Origin: Arenibacter algicola
GTDB lineage: Bacteria > Bacteroidota > Bacteroidia > Flavobacteriales > Flavobacteriaceae
Reading direction: 5' to 3'
Length of the DNA: 64,000 nucleotides
Assembly: GCF_018860365.1 (NCBI RefSeq)
Contig: NZ_JAHKPO010000001.1
Span: 186,001 to 250,000 of the forward strand
Positions 19,369-29,207 of the stretch are shown here, piece after piece; positions within the stretch are counted from its first letter, which is position 1, and the number at the start of each line of letters is the position of its first letter. Made by a program: the position numbers and the translations under genes. Below the pieces are notes generated by a model. It ran no database searches. It worked only from the letters and a program-made list of their open reading frames with translations, and had not been told where the DNA came from.

Positions 19369-21069
19369 ATGAAAAATATATTCAAAATAAATCTGAAAGG
19401 CCGTGCCATGTTCGCCGCAGCATTGGTATCCTTACTTTTCTACAATTGTAGTGACTATTTGGATGTGAATACCGATCCCAATAACCCTACGATAGCGCCC
19501 TTGGATCAGTTATTGACCAATATTGAAACTAATTTTAACGATATCACGGAATTTGAACTTTTTTCGGCAGAAATACTTTCTGCCTATGTACACCAATTTA
19601 CGTACCGTGAAGAACAAGATCAATACGGAACAAGGCAAGATAATTCCAATATACAGAATACATGGGACAATGCCTATTCCGTATTTGGCGAAACAGACAT
19701 CATCATTAACCAAGGGACCGAGGAAAATGAAATGATCATGGTAGGTATGGCGAAAATTATCAAAGCATATACCGCAACCATTATTGTAAACATATGGGGT
19801 GATGCTCCATTTACTGAGGCGGCTCAATTAGCCGATGGTTTAGTGAGCCCTGTATTCGATAAACAAGAAGATATCTACCAAAATGCCCTAACATTGATCG
19901 ACGAAGGCATTGCGAACATCAATAGTGGCCAAGGTATAAATCCTGGTACCCAAGATCTATTTTATGGTGGTAGCATAACTCAATGGACTAGGTTTGCCAA
20001 TACCCTTAAACTAAAGCTCTATAATGAAATTAGATTGTCAAGCATGTTTGATGCCGGTAAGCTGAGCGCCTTGGTCGCAGCAGATAATTTCATGTCCGGA
20101 ATTGCAGATGATTTTGAATATCCATATTCAACAACACAATCCCCTTCTGACGAAAGAAATCCCCTATACACTGATTCTTATTTGGCTGGACAGGCTACGC
20201 ATTATGCCAGTCCTTGGTTCTATGAGATCTTAAAAGGATGGAATCCGAACATTCACAATGGAGTGGCTGATCCAAGATTACCCTACTATTTCTTTAATCA
20301 ATTAACCCCTGGACAATTGCCTCCAGATGTTGGGGATCCAACAACAGGTGATCCAAAAGCCGATTATTGGGATAGAAATACAGGATTCCATACCATTAGA
20401 TTTGGTAGTGTAAGTGCCAATAGGGATTTTGCTTCCAGAAATTCTTCGACCTATCCAGGAATATATCCTGCAGGGGGCAAATACGATGATGGTCAAGGTG
20501 GAGCCGCCGATACCAATGCAGGGACAGGTGCTGCTCCCCACAGAATGCTAACATATCATGAATTTTTATTTATTCAGGCCGAATTAATTCAGGCAAGCTT
20601 GATAGCTGGGGATGCGAAGGCAAAATTGGAAGAAGCCATGACCGCTGCTTTTGCAAAAGTAGATCAGGTAGTCAGCAATTCAGAAACAAGTCAATCTGTC
20701 CCAAAACTAATCGGCTCTACTGGAGTATCTGATTTTATCGATGGCATTTTGGTCGAATTTGATGCGGCTTCCGATGCAAAGAAAATGGAAATTATCATGA
20801 CCCAAAAATGGGTTTCAACCTTTGGTGACCCCTACGATCAGTACAATGATTACAGAAGAACAGGGTATCCTGTGTTGGCAAATCCAGTAGGACCTTCTCC
20901 TGAATACCAATTGGACAATGGAGATGCCTGGCCTTTGATCGACAGTGAAACAACATTGACAAGACCTTTCCAGGTTTCCCTTTTCTGGCCACAGGCCGAA
21001 TTGAACGTTAATGAAAATGCACCTGCCCAAAAAGATGCAACAACGTATAAAATATTTTGGGACAATTAA
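19369..21069 (+). CDS. SusD/RagB-family outer membrane lipoprotein
   Basis: Surface lipoprotein that caps the SusC channel and binds the nutrient. The 566 residues have a lipoprotein signal with Cys27 (LLFYNCSDYLDVNTDPNNPT), typical of the SusD-like_2 group. Helical repeat regions follow, with a large loop rich in Gly, Asp and Pro around residues 300-390. It begins 11 bases after susC, so the pair is co-transcribed. The substrate is unknown. Confidence 0.93.
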   Translation: MKNIFKINLKGRAMFAAALVSLLFYNCSDYLDVNTDPNNPTIAPLDQLLTNIETNFNDITEFELFSAEILSAYVHQFTYREEQDQYGTRQDNSNIQNTWDNAYSVFGETDIIINQGTEENEMIMVGMAKIIKAYTATIIVNIWGDAPFTEAAQLADGLVSPVFDKQEDIYQNALTLIDEGIANINSGQGINPGTQDLFYGGSITQWTRFANTLKLKLYNEIRLSSMFDAGKLSALVAADNFMSGIADDFEYPYSTTQSPSDERNPLYTDSYLAGQATHYASPWFYEILKGWNPNIHNGVADPRLPYYFFNQLTPGQLPPDVGDPTTGDPKADYWDRNTGFHTIRFGSVSANRDFASRNSSTYPGIYPAGGKYDDGQGGAADTNAGTGAAPHRMLTYHEFLFIQAELIQASLIAGDAKAKLEEAMTAAFAKVDQVVSNSETSQSVPKLIGSTGVSDFIDGILVEFDAASDAKKMEIIMTQKWVSTFGDPYDQYNDYRRTGYPVLANPVGPSPEYQLDNGDAWPLIDSETTLTRPFQVSLFWPQAELNVNENAPAQKDATTYKIFWDN

Positions 21070-21086
21070 TTCATAAAATTCATATC

Positions 21087-22007
21087 ATGAAAAACATATA
21101 TATATTAGGCCTCTTTTTAGCGCTATTTGCGCTAAATACATCATGTGATGATGACGGAGGCACTTCGGCAATCACTACGACCAATGGAGCCCTACCCGAT
21201 TTTAAAATGGTAGCTGGAAGCCCTGATTTTATTGATCTTACAGGAATAGCTAATCTAAACCTACAGTTCACAGTTGGCGTAGGTGTAGGAGAACCTACAT
21301 CCTTTGACCTAAAGGCATATTACCTTACTGTAGATGGCGATTTGTACGGACCAATCACTTTGGATGCCGGTGTTACCGAATTTCCTAAGGAGTATTCAAT
21401 TACTGGGACCCAAATAATAGGTGCCTTTTCAGAACTAAATAGTGCTGCTGACATACAAGTAGGAGATGTCCTTAAATTTTTTACATCCTATACCTTTAAA
21501 GATGGCTCCAAACTTGAAGTTCTTAATAGTAAAGGAGAACCAAATTATTATGCTGCAGATTTCAACGCTTATCCCGATTTTACTGTTAAATTGGATTATG
21601 TCGTGTCCTGTCTATCAGATTTGGGAGGTACCCATACATACGTAACCACCAATCTTCAAGCAGCCAACAGTCCTACAGCCTGTCCTACCGGAGAGGTCAC
21701 TGGAACTGTTACATGGACAGATCAGGGTGGAGGTACTTACCTCACTTCCGACTTAGGTTTTGGCCAATACGAATCATCATGCTGGAGCGATGGTCCAGCT
21801 ACTAGTGGAGGAGCTACTTTTAGCGAAGTGTGCGGCGAAATCATATCCGGAGGACTAGATCAATATGGTCTAGAATATATCTGGGTAATTACTGATGTAA
21901 CCGGTCCTGAGTTAACAATGACATGGACCAATGATTATGGAGATTCTGGCACAGTTGTAATTACTAGGGAAGGCGGATTGGATTGGCCGCAATTATTTAC
22001 CAAGTAA
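21087..22007 (+). CDS. lipoprotein of unknown function, third gene of the SusCD operon
   Basis: 306 residues from the start MKNIYILGLFLALFAL; the first upstream in-frame ATG overlaps susD and would hide the signal. The lipobox is LNTSC, followed by an acidic DDD spacer of the kind linked to surface export in Bacteroidota. The C-terminal half has five Cys residues and many Gly/Thr strands, suggesting a beta-rich binding domain. It starts 17 bases after susD and is followed by a strong terminator, so it is probably an accessory surface-binding protein. I do not recognise the family. Confidence 0.8.
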   Translation: MKNIYILGLFLALFALNTSCDDDGGTSAITTTNGALPDFKMVAGSPDFIDLTGIANLNLQFTVGVGVGEPTSFDLKAYYLTVDGDLYGPITLDAGVTEFPKEYSITGTQIIGAFSELNSAADIQVGDVLKFFTSYTFKDGSKLEVLNSKGEPNYYAADFNAYPDFTVKLDYVVSCLSDLGGTHTYVTTNLQAANSPTACPTGEVTGTVTWTDQGGGTYLTSDLGFGQYESSCWSDGPATSGGATFSEVCGEIISGGLDQYGLEYIWVITDVTGPELTMTWTNDYGDSGTVVITREGGLDWPQLFTK

Positions 22008-22020
22008 CTCAATAAAATTA

Positions 22021-22050
22021 AAAAGCGGCCTTAGTGGCCGCTTTTTTTTT
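22021..22050 (+). terminator. intrinsic terminator of the SusCD operon
   Basis: AAAAGCGGCC (22021-22030) pairs perfectly with GGCCGCTTTT (22036-22045) across the loop TTAGT, and T continues to 22050. It follows the third lipoprotein gene by 13 bases and separates it from the next plus-strand gene. Confidence 0.92.
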
Positions 22051-22122
22051 ATTTCATTCCTATTGTCTAAATAATTGATCTGTAAAAGATTAATATTTTT
22101 ATTAAAAACGAAATTTTGACTA

Positions 22123-23586
22123 ATGTTTAAGCTTATTGGCTCCATATTAATTTCTTTGTTTTTCTTGTTTATAATGGGATGTTCCAATGAAGAACCAACT
22201 AACACCAATACTCCGGAACCAGATCCCGTCACAGCTATAGACACTATTAAAATTCCAGACAATAATACTCTAGGAACCATTACATACAGCTCTGAAGTAT
22301 ACCCTGGATACACCTTATTCACTATCCACAAGGACACCTATTTAATAAACAACTGCGGGCAAGTTATTAATCATTGGATCAGCGATTATGATAGAGGTGG
22401 TGCTTATTATTTACTGGAGGACGGTTCCCTGCTTAGAGCAGGAAAATACGACAATCCAGATATCACCTATGGCGGGTTGGGCGGAATAATAGAAAAATTT
22501 GATTGGAATGGAGACAAAACGTGGCAATATATCTACTCTACCCCCCTACATAGCCAACACCACGGACTTTACCCCATGGAAAATGGCAATATCCTATTAT
22601 TGGCCGCGACAAGGAAAACATATGAAGAGGCTATTGTAGCAGGCCGGGACCCACAATATATAACCGAAGGTGAATTATATAATGAACAGGTTATAGAAAT
22701 AGAACCTCAAGGTATTAACGGCGGCAATATTGTTTGGGAATGGAATGCTTGGGATCATTTAATACAAGACCTTGATAACACCAAAGAAAACTTTGGCAGT
22801 ATTTCTTTAAATCCTCAATTGATCAATATTAATTTTTTAGGTATTTCGACGGGAGAAAAAGATTGGCTTCATTTTAACTCCTTACAATTTAACGAGTCTT
22901 TGGATCAAATTATATTAAGTTCCCAAAAATTGAATGAAATATATATAATAGACCATTCTACCTCAAAAGAAGAAGCCGCTACAAACAATGGAGGAAGGAT
23001 GGGCAAAGGAGGAGATATTTTATATAGATGGGGGAATCCCATAGCCTACAATCAAGGTTCGGAAATGAACCAATTATTGTTTGGACAGCACAATGTACAA
23101 TGGATCGACAAAGGCCTTAAAGATCAAGATAAAATTATATTATTCAATAACGGTACCGGTAGAAACCCCAATCATTCGTCTATTGATATCATTACACCAC
23201 CCGTTGATTCTTTTGGAAATTACATCTATGATGAAGAATCCTCTTTTGGACCAATACAGCCTGAATGGTCCTATAAAGCACCCAATAAAGGGGATTTCTT
23301 TTCCAAAATATTATCCAGTGTACAAAGGTTACCAAACGGCAACACTTTGATTTGTGAGGGAACCAAAGGTAAATTTTTTGAGATTAATCCCAACAATGAA
23401 ATTGTATGGGAATACATTAACCCGGAAACAAATTCGGGCGAGATATTACATCAAGGCGAAGAACCCATCAGCAATGTATTTATGGCTCTTAAATACAGTG
23501 AGAATTTCCCTGGATTTTCAAATAAAAATATTGCACCGGGCGATCCTATAGAGCTTAATTTTAATATTGGGAACTGTAGTCAATAG
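22123..23586 (+). CDS. arylsulfate sulfotransferase-like lipoprotein
   Basis: 487 residues with a lipoprotein signal (FFLFIMGCSNEEP, Cys20). The body resembles the ASST (arylsulfotransferase) beta-propeller family: repeated blades such as NGNILLLAATRK, LDQIILSSQKLNEIYIIDHS and RLPNGNTLICEGTKG, with conserved histidines in SQHHGLYP, WLHFNSLQ, FGQHNVQW and NPNHSS. Members with activity move sulfate between phenols through a histidine, but many relatives in this phylum are uncharacterised. It is a separate unit after the SusCD terminator. Family placement is fairly sure; the activity is inferred. Confidence 0.7.
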   Translation: MFKLIGSILISLFFLFIMGCSNEEPTNTNTPEPDPVTAIDTIKIPDNNTLGTITYSSEVYPGYTLFTIHKDTYLINNCGQVINHWISDYDRGGAYYLLEDGSLLRAGKYDNPDITYGGLGGIIEKFDWNGDKTWQYIYSTPLHSQHHGLYPMENGNILLLAATRKTYEEAIVAGRDPQYITEGELYNEQVIEIEPQGINGGNIVWEWNAWDHLIQDLDNTKENFGSISLNPQLININFLGISTGEKDWLHFNSLQFNESLDQIILSSQKLNEIYIIDHSTSKEEAATNNGGRMGKGGDILYRWGNPIAYNQGSEMNQLLFGQHNVQWIDKGLKDQDKIILFNNGTGRNPNHSSIDIITPPVDSFGNYIYDEESSFGPIQPEWSYKAPNKGDFFSKILSSVQRLPNGNTLICEGTKGKFFEINPNNEIVWEYINPETNSGEILHQGEEPISNVFMALKYSENFPGFSNKNIAPGDPIELNFNIGNCSQ

Positions 23587-23610
23587 ATTTTCTAATTACA
23601 AAAACAAAAA

Positions 23611-23632
23611 GACATTGTAGGATGTCCTTTTT
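23611..23632 (+). terminator. weak terminator after the ASST-like gene
   Basis: GACAT (23611-23615) and ATGTC (23622-23626) form a short stem followed by a T-run, 24 bases past the stop codon. The same stretch may hold the rlmB promoter (TTG at 23615-23617, 18 bases, TACCTTTA at 23636-23643). Confidence 0.5.
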
Positions 23633-23647
23633 TTCTACCTTTACCCC

Positions 23648-24391
23648 ATGAAGAACACCGAACAAATTTATGGCATACGCGCCGTAATCGAAGCCATAAA
23701 ATCCAATGAGCCCATAGACAAGGTTTTTATACAGAAAGGCCTAAAGGGAGATCTGTCCAGGGATATGGAAACACTGATCCGCAAAAACGGTATTACCGCT
23801 TCCTATGTGCCCATTGAAAAATTAAACCGACTTACTAAGAATAACCATCAGGGCGTTGTAGCCAATATATCCCCAATCACCTTTTTAACCATGGAAGAAT
23901 TGGTTGAAAAAACATTGGAGACCAAGACAACTCCCCTTTTCCTATTATTGGACCAGCTCTCGGATGTACGGAATTTTGGAGCCATCATAAGAACGGCCGA
24001 ATGTACCGGAGTAGACGGAATCATAATTCAGAAAAAAGGAGCTGCCCCGGTTACTGCTGATACTATTAAAACTTCTGCCGGAGCCGCTTTTAGAGTACCT
24101 ATTGCCAAAATAGACCACATAAAGGATGCCGTATTCTATTTACAGGCTTCCGGAATAAAGGTTATTGCCGCTACAGAAAAAACAGAGAATACCATATATG
24201 AAGTTTCCTTTAAGGAACCTTGCGCTATTATCATGGGGTCCGAAGATGTAGGCATCTCCCCATCCATTCTAAAGGCCGCGGACCATATGGCGAAACTTCC
24301 TTTATTGGGAGAGATAGGTTCCCTTAATGTCTCGGTAGCTTGCGGAGTTTTCCTTTACGAAGCAGTAAGGCAACGGCAAGAAACCTCTTAA
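23648..24391 (+). CDS. rlmB: 23S rRNA (guanosine-2'-O)-methyltransferase RlmB
   Basis: SpoU/TrmH-family methyltransferase that modifies a guanosine in domain V of 23S rRNA. The 247 residues have an N-terminal substrate-binding part (GIRAVIEAIKSNEPIDKVF) and the knotted SAM domain with motifs RNFGAIIRTAECTGV, MGSEDVGISPS and LPLLGEIGSLNVSVACGVFL. The candidate -7 element ends only four bases before the ATG, so the message could be almost leaderless. Confidence 0.93.
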   Translation: MKNTEQIYGIRAVIEAIKSNEPIDKVFIQKGLKGDLSRDMETLIRKNGITASYVPIEKLNRLTKNNHQGVVANISPITFLTMEELVEKTLETKTTPLFLLLDQLSDVRNFGAIIRTAECTGVDGIIIQKKGAAPVTADTIKTSAGAAFRVPIAKIDHIKDAVFYLQASGIKVIAATEKTENTIYEVSFKEPCAIIMGSEDVGISPSILKAADHMAKLPLLGEIGSLNVSVACGVFLYEAVRQRQETS

Positions 24392-24468
24392 GGCGTTAGA
24401 TTACATAACTTTATCAGAACTTGGCTGTATTCTAATTTCCCATATATATATTACCGAACTCCATATTA

Positions 24469-25206
24469 TCATTCCAATCCCGAATCCTCGGGATTTTTTT
24501 TGTAATGATATTTAATTACAATATCATCTTCCTGGGCAGGAGGCCTGCTCTCAATAAAATTCCCATGTTCGTCGAAATGTTTCAAGAATTCATCCTCCTC
24601 TTCATTATAATCCTCCTTCTCCCAATCATATTTTTTCAGTTTGGGCAAAGGAGCCTTCATCACAAACGCCAAAAATATACCCGTGAGAAATCCACCTAAA
24701 TGACCCTCCCAAGAAATACCGTCCTCAACAGGAAAAATATACCACAACAAACTACCATAGATAAAAACTACCATCAAGGATAAGGCAACCAAGCGGTAAT
24801 GCTTGGATAGAATTCCTTTAAAAAAGATAAAACTCACCAATACATAAATCAATCCACTTACTCCAATATGATATGATGGCCTTCCTATGAGCCAAGTTAT
24901 AGCACCCGATAAAAGAATGCCCCACAACAATACTTTAAGGGCTATATTCCTATAGAAATAAGCAAGGGATGCCGTAAGTATGGCTATTGGAATGGTATTG
25001 TTATAAAGATGTTCTACGGACGAATGTATAAACGGACTAAAGACAATACCTCTAAGTCCCTTTAAGGTCCTTGGATAAATACCAAAATCGTTAAAATTGA
25101 CCTGAAACCGAATTTCAAACCAATATACGGTCCAGATAGAGAGTACCGCCAACAATGGAAATACCATTACCGAATTGGAAAATTTAAAATAATTGCTCTC
25201 TGTCAT
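24469..25206 (-). CDS. rhomboid-family intramembrane serine protease
   Basis: 245 residues from MTESNYFKFSNS; an upstream in-frame start would add 21 residues unlike the family. Six hydrophobic segments are visible. Rhomboid signatures are HSSVEHLYNN (His61, His66, Asn70), the GVSG nucleophile motif (Ser117) and EGHLGG with His169, so the Ser-His dyad is intact. The C-terminus is an unusual acidic cytosolic tail (about residues 190-245). It cleaves substrates within the membrane; targets are unknown. Confidence 0.92.
   Translation of the reverse strand: MTESNYFKFSNSVMVFPLLAVLSIWTVYWFEIRFQVNFNDFGIYPRTLKGLRGIVFSPFIHSSVEHLYNNTIPIAILTASLAYFYRNIALKVLLWGILLSGAITWLIGRPSYHIGVSGLIYVLVSFIFFKGILSKHYRLVALSLMVVFIYGSLLWYIFPVEDGISWEGHLGGFLTGIFLAFVMKAPLPKLKKYDWEKEDYNEEEDEFLKHFDEHGNFIESRPPAQEDDIVIKYHYKKNPEDSGLE
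24477..24502 (+). terminator. terminator of rlmB inside the opposing gene
   Basis: ATCCCGA (24477-24483) and TCGGGAT (24488-24494) pair across four bases and are followed by a run of T on the plus strand. The hairpin lies within the last codons of the convergent rhomboid gene, so one sequence serves as coding DNA and as terminator. Confidence 0.8.
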
Positions 25207-25354
25207 ATCCGAAATATAATTATTTAAGCAATATGCTGACCAAAAATAGAAAATCGGTAAAAATGTCATTCGCTATATTTCATCCACCAAAAATTCCATT
25301 TTTAAAGTCACGAAAGAAAACCTCCTTATTGCAACTTTGTTTTATTTTTACATT

Positions 25355-26632
25355 ATGAACGAGCCACTAGCAGAAAGGGTACGCCCCAAAACCTTGGAGG
25401 ATTATATAAGCCAAAATCATTTGGTGGGAGAAAATGGGTCATTGACCCATCAAATAAAAAAAGGAATCCTGCCATCATTGATTCTATGGGGTCCTCCTGG
25501 AACGGGAAAAACCACCTTGGCCAATATTATTGCCCAAGAAAGTGGCCGCCCATTTTACACCCTAAGTGCCATTAGCAGTGGCGTTAAGGATGTACGGGAA
25601 GTTATAGAAAAGGCCAAGCAAAGTGGGGGATTGTTCACAACCAAAAATCCTATTCTTTTTATTGATGAAATCCATCGCTTTAGCAAATCGCAGCAGGATT
25701 CCCTGTTAGGGGCAGTGGAAAAAGGATGGGTCACCCTAATAGGTGCCACCACGGAAAACCCCAGCTTCGAGGTAATTCCGGCGCTACTTTCGCGCTGTCA
25801 GGTATATATTCTAAATCCCTTTGGAAAAGAAGATCTTGAAGCTATGCTCCACAGGGCTATGACAGAGGACAAGTATTTAAAAACCAAAAAAATAAAGCTC
25901 AAGGAAACAGAAGCCCTACTACGTCTCTCTGGAGGTGACGGAAGAAAATTATTAAACATCTTCGAGCTTATCATCAATTCGGAAGAAACGGATACCGTGA
26001 CCATTACGGACGATCTGGTTTTGAGTAAAATTCAAAAGAACACAGTTCTTTATGATAAAACTGGTGAGCAACATTACGACATTATCTCTGCTTTTATAAA
26101 ATCGATAAGAGGAAGCGACCCCAATGCAGCGGTATATTGGTTGGCCAGGATGATCGAAGGCGGAGAGGATGTGAAGTTTATTGCTAGGCGCCTACTTATT
26201 CTAGCCTCCGAAGACATTGGCAATGCCAACCCTACTGCCCTGGTAATGGCGAATACTACTTTTCAGGCCGTTACTACCATAGGATATCCCGAAGCTAGGA
26301 TCATATTGAGTCAGTGCGTTATCTATTTGGCCACCTCTGCAAAGAGCAATGCCAGTTATATGGCCATAAACAAGGCCCAGCAAACCGTAAAACAAACAGG
26401 GGACCTATCCGTACCATTGGCATTGCGAAACGCCCCTACCAAACTAATGAAAGACCTAGGTTACGGGGAAGATTATAAATATGCCCACGACTACGAAAAT
26501 AATTTTATAGCAGAAGAATTTATGCCCAAGGAAGTAGCCAAAACCAGTTTTTACCGCCCAGGCAATAATCAACGCGAAAATGCCATCAAAGATTTCCTGA
26601 AGAAGCGATGGAAAGATAAATATGAACTATAA
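25355..26632 (+). CDS. rarA: replication-associated recombination protein A (AAA+ ATPase)
   Basis: RarA/MgsA clamp-loader-like ATPase that acts at stalled replication forks. 425 residues from [14 protein letters not shown]; the longer frame adds six residues. Walker A is [10 protein letters not shown], Walker B is [10 protein letters not shown], and the sensor region is [12 protein letters not shown]. The C-terminal tetramerisation domain begins around [15 protein letters not shown] and includes [15 protein letters not shown]. Confidence 0.95.
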   Translation: MNEPLAERVRPKTLEDYISQNHLVGENGSLTHQIKKGILPSLILWGPPGTGKTTLANIIAQESGRPFYTLSAISSGVKDVREVIEKAKQSGGLFTTKNPILFIDEIHRFSKSQQDSLLGAVEKGWVTLIGATTENPSFEVIPALLSRCQVYILNPFGKEDLEAMLHRAMTEDKYLKTKKIKLKETEALLRLSGGDGRKLLNIFELIINSEETDTVTITDDLVLSKIQKNTVLYDKTGEQHYDIISAFIKSIRGSDPNAAVYWLARMIEGGEDVKFIARRLLILASEDIGNANPTALVMANTTFQAVTTIGYPEARIILSQCVIYLATSAKSNASYMAINKAQQTVKQTGDLSVPLALRNAPTKLMKDLGYGEDYKYAHDYENNFIAEEFMPKEVAKTSFYRPGNNQRENAIKDFLKKRWKDKYEL

Positions 26633-26657
26633 ATGGCCCATGGAAATCTAAGAGAAT

Positions 26658-27530
26658 TTAGAATTTAATATTCAGCTCCTGCCCCATTAATTTATTGCCC
26701 TCATAATACTCAAAATACCACTTGTCGCCTTTTTTCAAAACCACACCACTATGCACATCCCCTTCGGCAATATAGAAATTGGCCTGGGAGGTAGCGTACA
26801 TCCTCAGTGTTATTTTAGGCGTGCTGTCTACCAATTGAAATCCGTTTGTTATGGCCTGGGCATATAATACCCCGGCACCTTCTGTCTTGTAATCTACATT
26901 CGGCAAGGCCATGGAAGGCATATTTTCTGCCTTGGTAATATTGGACTGAACCGGTTCCATGCTTTTGTAGGACTGCTCCTCCAAAGTGGCTTTCTGTTGA
27001 ACTACAGGGTTAGGTAAATTTTGTTTTGGAGCTACACTCGATTTCTCTTCAATTCTTTTAACATCATTTTTAAAGCTTACGGTCGTGGGTGCGGTATCCC
27101 CACTAGGCTCATATTTGTACCCGATTCCTGACAAAGATTTAAAACATTCCTTTATTGCCTCTGAATAAGCGGATTTGTAGTCCTTCTCCTTGCTACTACC
27201 TTCCACGGTAGTGTAGACCACATTAGATTGACAATCCTTGAGGGTCAGGGTAACCTTGGTAGTAAACATGGACGAGTCATCCTCAAGATTCAAAAGCAGA
27301 CCAAGACACCTATTGGCCAACAGATCCGCGGGCATGTCATTGTCATAAACTGCTGTAAAGCCATTTTCGACAAGATTATATTTGATCATTGTACTGGTCT
27401 GATACTGATTTTCATTTTTAAAGGCTTCAAACTTGGTTGGCACTATAATATACTTGTATTTGTTTAATTCGGCCTGTGACATGCCAAAAAAGCCACACAT
27501 TAAAATAAGGGGTAAAAAAAAGTTTTTCAT
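26658..27530 (-). CDS. exported protein of unknown function
   Basis: 290 residues from MKNFFLPLILMCGFFGMSQA, which reads as a Sec signal peptide; starts further upstream would bury it. The first half (KYKYIIVPTKFEAF to about residue 140) resembles exported Bacteroidota proteins that describe a cell-surface stress or gliding context, but I cannot name a family. The middle is a low-complexity linker rich in Lys, Gln and Pro, and the end forms a small beta-rich unit (NFYIAEGDVHSGVVLKKGDK). Convergent with rarA. Confidence 0.75.
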   Translation of the reverse strand: MKNFFLPLILMCGFFGMSQAELNKYKYIIVPTKFEAFKNENQYQTSTMIKYNLVENGFTAVYDNDMPADLLANRCLGLLLNLEDDSSMFTTKVTLTLKDCQSNVVYTTVEGSSKEKDYKSAYSEAIKECFKSLSGIGYKYEPSGDTAPTTVSFKNDVKRIEEKSSVAPKQNLPNPVVQQKATLEEQSYKSMEPVQSNITKAENMPSMALPNVDYKTEGAGVLYAQAITNGFQLVDSTPKITLRMYATSQANFYIAEGDVHSGVVLKKGDKWYFEYYEGNKLMGQELNIKF

Positions 27531-27715
27531 CATTTCAAATTTCATTGTTAGTGTTGATAATGCCGCCCGGTGCTCCTTGAATTTCATTTTGGACAAAATA
27601 AAAGGCACCACCATCCTTTTGTGATCTATTCACGGGCATAAATTTTTAGACATAAATAATAATGAGAGCAAAAACTAAACCAATATGACTTTTGGAAATT
27701 AAAAGCCCTAAATAT

Positions 27716-27734
27716 TGTTCCTTACAAAGGAACA
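27716..27734. repeat. small perfect hairpin downstream of the DUF5723 gene
   Basis: TGTTCCTT (27716-27723) and AAGGAACA (27727-27734) pair across ACA, about 40 bases past the stop of the minus-strand gene. No clear U-run follows, so it is at best a weak terminator. Confidence 0.35.
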
Positions 27735-27770
27735 TTTAAATACATTAATGTTGGTTGTATAGTTCTAATA

Positions 27771-29207
27771 TTATTTCTTCCCCCAAGATATAATATTTAA
27801 TCCTAATTGAAAAGAGGAGTAGTGACTATCCGCCAGGTTCTTATAGGCCAATAGGTTGTCCGCCATAACATAGATATTTACCGGGCCGGCCTGTAGATTA
27901 AGCCCCAATCCAATATTGGTCCATGAAAATTTATCTACAGTATAGGTTGTTTTCAGTGCCAAAGCCCTTCCAAATCTTCGTAAATAAAAGGCGGTAAGTG
28001 CGGCTTGTGGCCCTCTGGGCCTGTTGATCATGTACAATTGTCCACCAACACCATTGGCGTATTTGGTGTAATCCCTTCTTTTGGACACCATATAATTACA
28101 ATCGCAATCCATATTGTTATTAGAGGGTTCTCCCCAGTTATAACGTATGGAACCATACAGTTTGGTAGGCCTAAAGTAAATATAGCTATTATTATTGGTG
28201 CCGTGAGGAACCAAAGCATCCACCTCATCCACCAAATCTTGCCAAAAATCGGCATTGGAGTTTGAAAATGCATCCGGTAAAATAACTTCTATTCCTTCCA
28301 CTGTGGCATTGCCCTTTATGGTATAGTTTTTAACGTCGGTGGAACTATATATGAACCCCAAGTCCAACAAACTTCCGGTTATTACAGTTTGCTTGTTAAG
28401 TTTATACGTAAATCCCAGATCGATTCCAAATCCCAAATCTCCCCCAAAAAACAGTCTTCTAGTTAAAATTCCAGGTAAAAGAGAACTATCATTGTCCAGA
28501 GCATCCTCAATTTCATTAAGACCGGAGGACCTTAATTCCAGGTCGGCATCAATGGTATTGGCCAAGAGGTTATTTTGCCCCTCATCGGTTACAAAATAGC
28601 CGTTGTTTTTAGTGGATGAAAAATTAAAGGCACTAGAATATATTTTAGCTCTTCCGCCAAGGGTCAGGGCCCCATCCACTCTTTTGTTTATTCCGAAATG
28701 AAACACATTGAGCATCTCCCCACGTGTTTTTAAATGCCCAAGATCAAATTTTCTACCCAATTGGTCCGCATTGCCCTCAAAGGCCAAAATAGCATAATCC
28801 TTAAACCAATAACCTGTAGCATCACCTTCGTTATAAATCCCGAAAGAATAAAAGTTATCCCGATTACGGCCGCGAAAACCTCCATTCAATAATTCCACCT
28901 GATAAGTACCGCTAAGCTCATCACGGGTACTCATACCATATATGGCCCGTTCCCTGACCTTAACGTTAAAGTCCACTCCGTCGTCTGCAAACAGATCATT
29001 TACCGTAAGTCCACTACTACCTGCCTGAAAAGAAATTCCTGACAATACCGGGATTCCGGCATACCAATGAAAGTCCGTTGACATTCCGGGATTAATCATT
29101 ATGGCTTGGGGGATTTCTGTAAAATCGTACAGTATTTGCTTGTTCTGGGCAGTAATAAAGATACAACCCAGTAACCAAAATAATAAGACGAGTTTAACTT
29201 GCCTCAT
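27771..29207 (-). CDS. DUF5723-type outer membrane barrel protein
   Basis: 478 residues: signal peptide (LLFWLLGCIFITAQ), then PQAIMINPGMSTDFHWYAGIP, characteristic of DUF5723 proteins, and alternating strands consistent with an outer membrane beta barrel ending near LGLNIISWGKK. Its ATG overlaps the stop of the preceding lipoprotein gene by four bases (ATGA), so the two are translationally coupled. Function unknown; it probably forms an envelope complex with that lipoprotein. Confidence 0.82.
   Translation of the reverse strand: MRQVKLVLLFWLLGCIFITAQNKQILYDFTEIPQAIMINPGMSTDFHWYAGIPVLSGISFQAGSSGLTVNDLFADDGVDFNVKVRERAIYGMSTRDELSGTYQVELLNGGFRGRNRDNFYSFGIYNEGDATGYWFKDYAILAFEGNADQLGRKFDLGHLKTRGEMLNVFHFGINKRVDGALTLGGRAKIYSSAFNFSSTKNNGYFVTDEGQNNLLANTIDADLELRSSGLNEIEDALDNDSSLLPGILTRRLFFGGDLGFGIDLGFTYKLNKQTVITGSLLDLGFIYSSTDVKNYTIKGNATVEGIEVILPDAFSNSNADFWQDLVDEVDALVPHGTNNNSYIYFRPTKLYGSIRYNWGEPSNNNMDCDCNYMVSKRRDYTKYANGVGGQLYMINRPRGPQAALTAFYLRRFGRALALKTTYTVDKFSWTNIGLGLNLQAGPVNIYVMADNLLAYKNLADSHYSSFQLGLNIISWGKK

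Noticed and set aside
23081..23551. Two alternate-frame open frames inside the ASST-like gene
   Set aside because: They overlap the clear 487-residue lipoprotein frame and show no independent coding features.
27615..27770. Possible promoter or small RNA region upstream of the exported protein gene
   Set aside because: Only a short hairpin was found; no promoter boxes with correct spacing.
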